A stretch of DNA of 20,122 nucleotides from Planctomycetota bacterium (GTDB taxonomy: Bacteria; Planctomycetota; Planctomycetia; Pirellulales; UBA1268). Of the stretch, positions 8,164 to 13,926 are shown piece after piece. Below the pieces are notes generated by a model, which was not told the origin of the DNA, made no database searches, and saw nothing but the letters and a program-made list of their open reading frames with translations. The first letter of the stretch is position 1. Every line of letters begins with the position of its first letter. The translations under genes and the position numbers were made by a program. The DNA lies in the NCBI GenBank assembly GCA_003670825.1, contig QWQL01000061.1, forward strand, positions 1-20,122, in the 5' to 3' direction.

Positions 8164-9381
8164 TCATTCGGTGATGCCTTTGGCCTCGAGCTCCGCAGGG
8201 AGGGTCGGATCGACGAGCCCCCGGGCTCCGCGGCCCTGCTGCAGCCGGTCGGCCGTATCGGCCTTGATACTCTCGGTGTCGGCATCCCACCACCGCCGGC
8301 GGGCCGCCGGGTCGGGCTCGGTGAGCGGACGCACCACCCGCATGCCCACGCCAAGCGCCGGTTCCTCCGTGTACCACCACGGGCTCTTGGGGAGATTCGG
8401 GTCGATGTCTTTCCAGTCGGGATTCTCGCGGGTGCCGCCGGCGTCGCGAGAGCCGCGGCGAGCAGCGCTCCGGCACTCCGTGGCCTCGTCGTAGTAGGCG
8501 CCGCCACGGAGCACCCGCGGATAGAGTTTCTGCGGCCAAGTGATGATGGCAGCCACGCCAACCGGCGCCGGCAGGGCCGCCTGTCGACCGTAGCCACCAG
8601 ACACGAGCTCATCGACGCACCACTCGGCGACGTTGCCGTGCATGTCGTGGAGGCCCCACGGGTTGGCGGCCTTCTGCCCGACCGGGTGCGGGGCCTCGTC
8701 GGAGTTGTCGGTGAACCAGGCGGCGTCGTCGAGGTTCTCAACGTCGTCGCCAACGTTCCATGCCGTCTCGGTGCCTGCTCGGCAGGCATACTCCCACTCG
8801 CTCTCGGCAGGCAGCCGGTAGAACCGGCCCGTGAGGCCGCTGAGCCACTTGGTGTACTGCCGGGCTGCAAACTGGGTCATCGTGACCGCGGGCAGCGCGT
8901 CGTCCTCACCGTTGACGAACGTCGTGGTGGGGTCGTAGAGCGCCGAGGGGGCCGTGACGGCGTCGGCCTCATTGTCGGGCGTGATCGGGCGGATTCCGGC
9001 CGACCGCATCGCCTTGAAGAGTTCGAAGGCCGCCATGTACCGCTTGTATTCGCCCCACGTGACCTCGCAGCGGCCGATCCAGAAGGGGTCGAGCCCGACC
9101 TCGAAAGCAGGCCCCTCATCGGTCGTGCGGCTGGCTTCGGCATCTGGGCTGCCCATGCGGAAGCGGCCGCCTGGGACGGGGATCATCCGGAAGGCGACGT
9201 CGGTGCCGGGAATCGTTTCGTCGTAGGCCACCATCCAGCCACCGGGCACCTGGATGGCGGGCCCGTCACCCACGGGCTTTTCCGGGCCGGGCACGAAACC
9301 GGGGCCGGCGGCATGGGCCGGACGTGCGGAGGCGAGCATGACAAGGCCGAGGCAGGCGAGGCGGGCGAGGCGGGCGAGCAT
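8164..9381 (-). CDS. Secreted formylglycine-generating-enzyme (FGE-sulfatase) fold protein
   Basis: The protein has 405 residues with a signal peptide (MLARLARLACLGLVMLASAR, then AHA|A). Residues 62-352 carry the sulfatase-modifying-factor fold: MIPVPGGRFRMGS, FWIGRCEVTWGEYKRYM, YRLPAESEWEYACRAG, GLHDMHGNVAEWC, LRGGAYYDEATECRSAARRG and the closing VGMRVVRP. Genuine FGE oxidises a sulfatase cysteine using two cysteines in the late GGS-x-x-C-x4-C segment. Here the first is replaced (Asp302-like position in GGAYYDEATEC) and only Cys303 remains. A formylglycine-generating activity is therefore doubtful, and a structural, binding or other FGE-fold role is likelier. The start at 9381 is chosen for the signal peptide; no good Shine-Dalgarno is visible. 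It heads the four-gene exported operon and is divergent from smpB. Confidence 0.9.
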   Translation of the reverse strand: MLARLARLACLGLVMLASARPAHAAGPGFVPGPEKPVGDGPAIQVPGGWMVAYDETIPGTDVAFRMIPVPGGRFRMGSPDAEASRTTDEGPAFEVGLDPFWIGRCEVTWGEYKRYMAAFELFKAMRSAGIRPITPDNEADAVTAPSALYDPTTTFVNGEDDALPAVTMTQFAARQYTKWLSGLTGRFYRLPAESEWEYACRAGTETAWNVGDDVENLDDAAWFTDNSDEAPHPVGQKAANPWGLHDMHGNVAEWCVDELVSGGYGRQAALPAPVGVAAIITWPQKLYPRVLRGGAYYDEATECRSAARRGSRDAGGTRENPDWKDIDPNLPKSPWWYTEEPALGVGMRVVRPLTEPDPAARRRWWDADTESIKADTADRLQQGRGARGLVDPTLPAELEAKGITE

Positions 9382-9459
9382 CGAATGATTCCGCGGGCGG
9401 GGACGGAGGGCTCTGAAACCCGTAAAGTGTAGTCTTCCCCGATCGAGTCCGCACCCTTT
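9382..9459. promoter_or_regulatory. Divergent promoter region between smpB and the exported operon
   Basis: These 78 bases lie between two divergent start codons, so both transcription units should start in or near here. A -10-like TAGTCT at 9430-9435 faces smpB, and TACACT faces the operon over nearly the same bases. No convincing -35 element accompanies either. Position is the main evidence. Confidence 0.4.
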
Positions 9460-9990
9460 GTGACCACGGCCGTGCCCGCTCCCAAACCCACCAAGTCTGC
9501 CGCCAAGCCCGCGAAGAGGGGGGCCGACGAAAAGCCCGCCGAGCGGGTCGTCGCCGAGAACCGTAAGGCGCGGCACGATTACGAGATCATGGACACGCTC
9601 GAATGCGGCATCGCCCTGGTCGGCAGCGAGGTCAAGAGCCTGCGGGGCGGACGCATGAGCCTCGACGAGGCCTACGGCCGCGTGGAGGGGGCCGAGGTCT
9701 GGCTGCTCGGCAGCGACATCCCAGAATACGAGAAGGCCAATCAACTCAACCACAAGCCCAAGCGGCCGAGGAAACTGCTGCTGCACCGGCGGGAGATCGC
9801 GAAGTTTGCGGGACGTGCCTTTGAGAAGGGGCTCACGCTCATACCGCTGAAGATGTACTTCAAGAACGGCCGTGTGAAGGTGCTCCTCGGCATCGGCCGG
9901 GGCCGCAAGGACCACGACAAGCGGCAAAAACTCAAGGCCGACACCGCCAGGCGCGACATCGAGCAAGCCCTCCGCGGCCGTCGGCAATAG
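9460..9990 (+). CDS. smpB: SsrA (tmRNA)-binding protein SmpB
   Basis: The protein has 176 residues, GTG start. SmpB binds tmRNA and brings it to stalled ribosomes for trans-translation in the cytoplasm. The core is unmistakable: NRKARHDYEIMDTLECGIALVGSEVKSLR at about 34-62, then SLDEAY, the IPEYEKANQLNHKPKRPRKLLLHRREI segment, and the basic tail KDHDKRQKLKADTARRDIEQAL that inserts in the mRNA channel. SmpB is usually near 155 residues. The extra length is a Lys/Ala/Pro-rich leader of about 30 residues, and no ATG occurs before the core, so GTG 9460 (or GTG 9472) must be used. No ssrA gene was recognised in this window. The gene is divergent from the exported operon and followed by a repeat array. 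Confidence 0.97.
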   Translation: MTTAVPAPKPTKSAAKPAKRGADEKPAERVVAENRKARHDYEIMDTLECGIALVGSEVKSLRGGRMSLDEAYGRVEGAEVWLLGSDIPEYEKANQLNHKPKRPRKLLLHRREIAKFAGRAFEKGLTLIPLKMYFKNGRVKVLLGIGRGRKDHDKRQKLKADTARRDIEQALRGRRQ

Positions 9991-10050
9991 AGCTCTTCCG
10001 GTTGTGGTGAACCACCGGCTTCGGGGGCATCGACCGCAGCCGATTCCCGG

Positions 10051-10162
10051 GAATGACCGGATAAGAAACAGGCAGGCGGCGGGATCGGCGTGAGGATGGC
10101 GAGCGTGGGGCTGCCGCAGCCCCAGCGAGACAACTCATGCCGTCCCGCAGCCGAGGTTGGGC
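10051..10162. repeat. 112-base direct repeat, copy A
   Basis: This block recurs at 10254-10365 with a single difference (A at 10061, G at 10264). It holds one full hairpin unit, TGGGGCTG-CCG-CAGCCCCA at 10106-10124. The near identity points to a recent duplication or active homogenisation. Confidence 0.85.
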
Positions 10163-10198
10163 ACAGAGCCGCCGGGGACGGCAGAGGCCTCCTTCGCG

Positions 10199-10214
10199 AG
10201 GCGAGGATACGCCT
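10199..10214. repeat. AGGATA-loop hairpin, copy 2
   Basis: AGGCG-AGGATA-CGCCT has the same loop as the hairpin at 2377-2392, with an outer A-T pair in place of G-C. It lies between repeat copies A and B. Confidence 0.4.
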
Positions 10215-10253
10215 ACGCTCGTCGACCTCCGCCGATTCCCGGCTTCTCGAACA

Positions 10254-10365
10254 GAATGACCGGGTAAGAAACAGGCAGGCGGCGGGATCGGCGTGAGGAT
10301 GGCGAGCGTGGGGCTGCCGCAGCCCCAGCGAGACAACTCATGCCGTCCCGCAGCCGAGGTTGGGC
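10254..10365. repeat. 112-base direct repeat, copy B
   Basis: This is the second copy of the 10051-10162 block. Its hairpin TGGGGCTG-CCG-CAGCCCCA is at 10309-10327. It runs directly into GGGCT-CACC-AGCCC at 10362-10375 and then into the tandem part of the array. Confidence 0.85.
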
Positions 10366-10541
10366 TCACCAGCCCGCCTACCGCGTGAGGATGGCGAGCG
10401 TGGGCCCCCGCAGCCCGGCGAGACAACTCATGCCGTCCCGCCGCCGAGGTTGGGCTCACCAGCCCGCCTACCGCGTGAGGATGGCGAGCGTGGGGCCCAG
10501 CAGCCCAACTGCACAACTCATGCCGTCCCGTAGCCGAGCTA
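10293..10541. repeat. Tandem part of the array, three units of about 90 bases
   Basis: Units start at 10293, 10385 and 10475. The first two end with GCTCACCAGCCCGCCTACCGC and the third diverges after about 65 bases. The central hairpin is perfect in the first unit and degraded in the second and third, where stems of 4-5 bp can still form. Confidence 0.8.
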
Positions 10542-10544
10542 CAG

Positions 10545-10769
10545 TCAGGCTTCCGCGCCGGCGCCCACGAGCACACCCGTCGCTTCGGTGGAATCCTCGG
10601 GGTGCCACAGGGGCATGCCCCGCTGGATGCGGTCGGCGAGGATGGTGATCTTCTGCTTGGAGCCGGCAGGGGCCGTGGTCGGAACGAAGTCCATCGTGCA
10701 CTGGGGCTCGAAGTTCTCGTCGTGACCGTACAGTTCAATAATTTCGAAAACGTTTCGGATCCGGGCCAT
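10545..10769 (-). CDS. Small hypothetical protein, 74 residues
   Basis: The protein begins MARIRNVFEIIELYGHDENF and ends in VGAGAEA. It is soluble, without a signal peptide or membrane segment, mildly acidic, and contains single Cys and Trp residues (QCTMDF, LWHPED). The pattern suggests a small beta-rich fold. I recognise no named family, though the composition is that of a real conserved protein and not a mirror frame. I chose ATG 10769. The frame is open to 10832, but the extension has no translation signal, while AAGGAG at 10783-10788 lies upstream of 10769 at a rather long 13-base spacing. A sigma-70-like promoter stands about 250 bases upstream (11020-11047). The repeat array begins at its stop codon. 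Confidence 0.75.
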   Translation of the reverse strand: MARIRNVFEIIELYGHDENFEPQCTMDFVPTTAPAGSKQKITILADRIQRGMPLWHPEDSTEATGVLVGAGAEA

Positions 10770-11110
10770 CGGGAAGAAACCACTCCTTATCGGTGTGTGA
10801 GGTTGGCGTGTGAGGTCGTGCGCCAGTCGCAAGCAGTCATCGAACTGACGGAACGGCCCGCCGGCTCAGAATGCTTCGCTCCCGTTGATGTGACGCAGCC
10901 CCGACGCACGCGGCCAACAAGCCTGCCCGGTGGGGCTGACTGCAGCAGTGCTTCAGGAGACCCGCGGGTGTGGAGGCAAGGGAGCCTTGGCGGGCGCGAC
11001 GAGCGACGGGAACGAAGTCATTATGGACTCGAGAACGCGCGAGTCAAACATTTAGCAGCGCGAGCAAACAGCCCGGAAAAACTGGGCAATCCGCAGGGTT
11101 TGCCGAGACG
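10770..11110. other. Gene-free stretch, probable long leader of the 74-residue gene
   Basis: No protein frame is credible in these 341 bases. On the minus strand a promoter at 11020-11047 would start transcription near 11013, giving a leader of about 240 bases before ATG 10769. The leader contains several small inverted repeats (ACTG-CTG-CAGT near 10940, CCCGCGGG near 10965) and a direct repeat CCTCACAC before the ribosome binding site. I could not match it to a known riboswitch, SRP RNA, 6S RNA or tmRNA by eye. Confidence 0.4.
11020..11047 (-). promoter_or_regulatory. Sigma-70-like promoter upstream of the 74-residue gene
   Basis: On the minus strand TTGACT (11042-11047) and CATAAT (11020-11025) are separated by 16 bases. 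Each hexamer matches five of six consensus positions, which is notable in such GC-rich DNA, and the surrounding bases are locally AT-rich. It points toward the gene at 10769. Confidence 0.5.
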
Positions 11111-11584
11111 TCACTGCCCTGGCGGACCGGGGGGGAGCACGATCTCGATGTCACCCGGGGGAGGCTGTGCCGCGGCCGGTGATGCGGGCTGGGCGCCCGG
11201 GTCGAACTTGGGCGTGTCGGTGCCGGTGCGGGCCTCGAGATCGGCGGTCAGCGATAGTTTCTCGCCGCCTACTGGGCGGAGTTCCAGCATCGTGACGCCC
11301 CAGGCGTCTCGGGTCTTCTTGCCCTCGACGACCACCACGCCCTGGCTCTTGGAGCCGATGGCGTCGAACTGCAGCGAGGCGATGCCGTCAGTCTCGTTGG
11401 CGGTGCCCCGGACCGCGGTTTTGCAGGTGACCGGGCCCCCGAGTGTCTCCGCAACGCGAGCGTTGCCGCGCACCTCCTCAACGGCCTCGACCACGAGCGG
11501 ATGCTGCGAGAGCGGTCGGCAGCCGACGGCCCCCGCCAGAGCCACGAAAGCCACGACGCAGGCGACGATCGGGAGGCGAATCAT
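11111..11584 (-). CDS. Membrane-anchored Coa1-like protein
   Basis: The protein has 157 residues. The N-terminus is one hydrophobic segment (about 4-21) ending AVGC, a weak lipobox with Cys22, so it is a lipoprotein or a single-pass anchored protein. Residues 28-110 resemble the cytochrome oxidase complex assembly protein 1 (Coa1) family: a helix (HPLVVEAVEEVRGNARVAETLG), then GPVTCKTAVRGTANETDGIASLQFDAIGSKSQGVVVVEG and a final strand pair. In bacteria the family is mostly uncharacterised, so no enzymatic function is claimed. The last 40 residues are Pro/Ala-rich and probably disordered. The gene follows two collinear minus-strand genes with a 66-base gap and is likely in their operon. The ATG fits the signal segment, but its ribosome binding site is weak. 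Confidence 0.75.
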   Translation of the reverse strand: MIRLPIVACVVAFVALAGAVGCRPLSQHPLVVEAVEEVRGNARVAETLGGPVTCKTAVRGTANETDGIASLQFDAIGSKSQGVVVVEGKKTRDAWGVTMLELRPVGGEKLSLTADLEARTGTDTPKFDPGAQPASPAAAQPPPGDIEIVLPPGPPGQ

Positions 11585-11650
11585 GAGAGGTTTCCGGAAA
11601 AGGACGAAGCGCTCGAACGACGTGCGGTGGCCGACTTCCGAGGTCCACGA

Positions 11651-12277
11651 TCAGCCTTTGGCGTCGTGGTCCCGGCACCAGGCGATGATGTCGGCCGTGG
11701 CCTTGGGGAGCCCACCGGCGGCGGGCTTCGGCGCCGCGGCTTTGGGTGCGACGGGAGCGGCTTCCGGCTCCGGCTCGGCAGGTGCGGCAGGCTTCTCGGC
11801 GGCAGGCGGGGCGGCGGATGCCTTCGCCGCTCGGGCTCGCGCCAGGATTTCCGCCGTGGAGAGTTTTCCACCCGCAGCAGATGTGGATGTTTCGGCCGGC
11901 GTGGTCCCGCCTGCCTTGCCGCGGGCGGCGGCGAGGATGTCGGCCGTGGAGGGCTTCTTGCCGCCGGCAGCGGCTGGCTTCGCGGCTTCCTTGGCCGGCT
12001 TCGCTGCCGGCTTGGGGGCCGCAGGCTTCGCTGCTTTTTCTTTCGGCTCCACGGGCCGCGGAAGCGGCTTGGGGACAACCTTCAGGCACGAGGGGTCGAC
12101 GTCGTACCAGGCCGTGTTGTTGTACTGATCGAACTCGACCAGGCAGCGGCCGTTCATGTTGACCGTCTTGACCTGGCCGGTTGATCGCGCGAATCGCGCA
12201 AGTTCGGGGGCCACCGAGTCGATCACCACGTACTTGTCAGTCCACTCGGACTTGAGTCGCTCAATGACGTCGAACAT
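11651..12277 (-). CDS. Protein with N-terminal beta domain and repeated STADILAAAR-like motif
   Basis: The protein has 208 residues. Residues 1-68 form a compact domain, MFDVIERLKSEWTDKYVVID then TGQVKTVNMNGRCLVEFD and WYDVDPSCLKVV, with the strand pattern of a small SH3- or KOW-like barrel. The rest is a Lys/Pro/Ala-rich, probably disordered tail holding three copies of a short helical motif: STADILAAAR (110-119), STAEILARAR (140-149) and ATADIIAWCR (193-202). There is no signal peptide, so it is cytoplasmic. Repeated short helices on a flexible tail suggest multivalent binding to a partner (inference). The start at 12277 is preferred over the open extension to 12346 because the conserved-looking domain begins there. 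It sits between a hypothetical gene and the Coa1-like gene. Confidence 0.8.
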   Translation of the reverse strand: MFDVIERLKSEWTDKYVVIDSVAPELARFARSTGQVKTVNMNGRCLVEFDQYNNTAWYDVDPSCLKVVPKPLPRPVEPKEKAAKPAAPKPAAKPAKEAAKPAAAGGKKPSTADILAAARGKAGGTTPAETSTSAAGGKLSTAEILARARAAKASAAPPAAEKPAAPAEPEPEAAPVAPKAAAPKPAAGGLPKATADIIAWCRDHDAKG

Positions 12278-12365
12278 GGGCAAAGCTGTGGCAGCTGGAG
12301 GGGGTGTCAGCGGTATGAATGTGATCGATCGCCCGGGGGATCGCAAGATGCCGTCGCCGCGGCCG

Positions 12366-12899
12366 TCACGGGCTCGGGGCCCGCTGGGCCTGGGCAGCGG
12401 CGCGGATGCCCTTCGGGCCGATGCTGTAGGCCCACTGCACGGTCGCAGGGAAGCCTGTTGCCGCGTCGAGCGGGGCTACGGACTCCGTACCGCCGCCGGT
12501 GGCATAGGTCGACCCCAGCCAACTCGGCCGCTCCTTCACACGGCAGGCGATCTCGAACAGGAGTGTGTCGGCACGCTCGGGGTGCGGCCGGACGCTCGCC
12601 GAGAAGTGCGAGCGGCCAGCCAGGCCCACGGCCAGGATCGCCGGCCCCCCCTGCAGATCGATCGCCGAGAGTTCGACCAGTGGGGGGGACACGGGCCAGC
12701 GAGCGTCGTCGCCGTCGGCCGTTCCCTCGACCGATTCGGCCAGGGTTTCACCGGCGAACGTGACCGTGTGCCGCCAACGGTCGCCGCACCACCGAAAGAC
12801 CACCGCTGTCTCGCCTGACTCCAGGCGCACCGGGGGCCGCGTCCGGTGAAGGGCGGGGGGCAGGGCGGACGGGTCGCGGCGATCGGGTGGGAAAGGCAT
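12366..12899 (-). CDS. Hypothetical protein, probably beta-rich
   Basis: The protein has 177 residues and no signal peptide or membrane segment. The translation alternates charged and hydrophobic residues in strand-like fashion (ETAVVFRWCGDRWRHTVTF, LVELSAIDLQGGPAILAVGLAGRSHFSASVRP, DTLLFEIACRV). It ends with an Ala/Pro-rich tail. I recognise no domain. It resembles the small cytoplasmic hypothetical proteins of Planctomycetota. It is the first of three collinear minus-strand genes and is divergent from the histidine kinase, with 68 bases between the starts. The ATG at 12899 begins the only continuous frame. The mirror frame on the other strand and the long -1 frame over the same bases are less protein-like. 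Confidence 0.7.
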   Translation of the reverse strand: MPFPPDRRDPSALPPALHRTRPPVRLESGETAVVFRWCGDRWRHTVTFAGETLAESVEGTADGDDARWPVSPPLVELSAIDLQGGPAILAVGLAGRSHFSASVRPHPERADTLLFEIACRVKERPSWLGSTYATGGGTESVAPLDAATGFPATVQWAYSIGPKGIRAAAQAQRAPSP

Positions 12900-12967
12900 G
12901 ATGGCGTGGTGTCTTCAGCATACGGCAGCCCTGCCAGTCGTGCGGAGGCCGCCCCCAGGGTGAAACC

Positions 12968-13885
12968 ATGGAACCGCGTCGTTCGCTCGGCTGGCCGATC
13001 ATTCTCGGCGTCGTGCTGATCGTGGCGATCATCGCCCTGGCGGTGGGCTGGGTGCTCGTCAGCATCGCCGCCGCGCTGGGCTCGCAGTACGCCGTTTTCT
13101 ACTGGACGATCCTCGGGATCGGCGTAGCGCTGTTGGTGGTGGTCTTGGCGGGGGTGATCGTGTACCTCGCGCTGACCGTGAAGGCCATCGCCCTTTCGCA
13201 GCGGCAGAGCAACTTCATCGACAGCGTGACGCATGAGCTCAAGAGCCCGCTGGCGTCGCTGAAGCTCTCCCTGCAAACACTCACCCGCCGCGCCGTGCCG
13301 GCCGAGCAGCAGGCCGACTTCCACCGCATCATGCTTCAGGACGTCGAGCGACTCGACATGCTCATCGACCATCTCCTTGACGCCGCCAAGACACTCCAGC
13401 GGCGGCCGCAGGCCGGAGACGACGTCGCCGACGTCGAGGTGCTGCTCCAGGGTGTCGCGGCGGCCGTCATCCAGCGGCACGGCGTCGTGGCCGACGTGAT
13501 CACCGTGCAGGCGGTGAAGGGCACGCCGCTCCTCGTGGTGGGCAGATCCGCCGACGTCGAGATCGTGCTCCGCAACCTGCTCGACAACGCGGTGAAGTAT
13601 TCGCTGCCTGATCCCCGAATCACGGTCACGCTCGGCCGTACCAACACCGGCCGCGTGCGGATTGCCGTGGCCGACAACGGCCCGGGGATTCCGATCCCGC
13701 TGCGGCCGCTGATCTTCAAGCGGTTCGTCCGCCTCGGGAGCGAGTTGGAGCGGTCGACACCAGGGACCGGCCTGGGCCTGTTTCTCGTCAAGTCGCTCGT
13801 GCGGCAGATGCGCGGCAAAGTGAGTACCCGCGGCCGCCAACCACCCCCCGGAACGGTGTTCGAGGTCGAACTCCCGGCGGCATGA
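12968..13885 (+). CDS. Minimal sensor histidine kinase
   Basis: The protein has 305 residues. Two membrane helices (about 10-34 and 43-72) are joined by a very short extracytoplasmic loop, so there is no separate sensor domain. There is also no recognisable HAMP domain. Residues 78-142 are a HisKA dimerisation domain with the phospho-accepting His89 in VTHELKSPLASL. Residues 190-303 are the ATPase domain: N box NLLDNAVKYS (Asn203 and Asn207), G1 DNGPGIP (236-242), F box FKRFVR and G2 GTGLGLFLVK (266-275). All catalytic motifs are intact. It resembles intramembrane-sensing kinases that report on the membrane or on a partner protein. No response regulator adjoins it. The nearest, an OmpR-type regulator at 18352-17600, is a plausible partner. 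purH follows 41 bases downstream on the same strand. Confidence 0.95.
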   Translation: MEPRRSLGWPIILGVVLIVAIIALAVGWVLVSIAAALGSQYAVFYWTILGIGVALLVVVLAGVIVYLALTVKAIALSQRQSNFIDSVTHELKSPLASLKLSLQTLTRRAVPAEQQADFHRIMLQDVERLDMLIDHLLDAAKTLQRRPQAGDDVADVEVLLQGVAAAVIQRHGVVADVITVQAVKGTPLLVVGRSADVEIVLRNLLDNAVKYSLPDPRITVTLGRTNTGRVRIAVADNGPGIPIPLRPLIFKRFVRLGSELERSTPGTGLGLFLVKSLVRQMRGKVSTRGRQPPPGTVFEVELPAA

Positions 13886-13926
13886 CGCCGGCTTTGCAGG
13901 GGCGATGCCGCTGGTCTAATCGGGCC

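Larger units (their letters stand above)
9991..10544. repeat. Non-coding repeat array between smpB and the 74-residue gene
   Basis: Four copies of a unit beginning GTGAGGATGGCGAGCG occur at 10090, 10293, 10385 and 10475. The last three are in tandem with periods of 92 and 90 bases. The units contain GGGGCTGCCGCAGCCCC-like hairpins, the block CAACTCATGCCGTCCCG and, in two copies, GGGCT-CACC-AGCCC. The 92-base step and the 203-base offset of the first copy break any reading frame, so apparent repetitive ORFs on both strands are artefacts. The array lies between the ends of converging genes, as REP- or terminator-like elements often do. Confidence 0.85.

Noticed and set aside
6983..8494. Plus-strand frame of 503 codons across two minus-strand genes
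   Set aside because: It crosses the joint of two well-supported genes and has no recognisable domain.
9991..10100. tmRNA (ssrA) gene next to smpB
   Set aside because: No tRNA-Ala-like acceptor end or tag-peptide reading frame was recognised in the flanking sequence.
9991..10544. CRISPR array
   Set aside because: Units of about 90 bases without unique spacers of constant length, and no cas genes. The layout is that of tandem or REP-like repeats.
10340..10648. Plus-strand frame with 30-residue repeats starting MPSRSRGWAHQPAYRV
   Set aside because: It covers only part of the array and is lost in the other copies. It also runs into the 74-residue gene on the opposite strand.
9932..10783. Minus-strand frame with a repeated GRHELSR-type peptide
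   Set aside because: The DNA repeat has steps of 92 and 203 bases, so the reading frame changes between units. A coding repeat would keep multiples of three.
10770..11013. SRP RNA, 6S RNA or cobalamin riboswitch in the leader
   Set aside because: The conserved cores of these RNAs were looked for by eye on both strands and not found. A covariance search would settle it.
10602..12128. Plus-strand frame of 508 codons across three minus-strand genes
   Set aside because: It runs through an intergenic region and opposite three better candidates. Its Ala/Gly-rich translation mirrors the Pro/Ala tail on the other strand.
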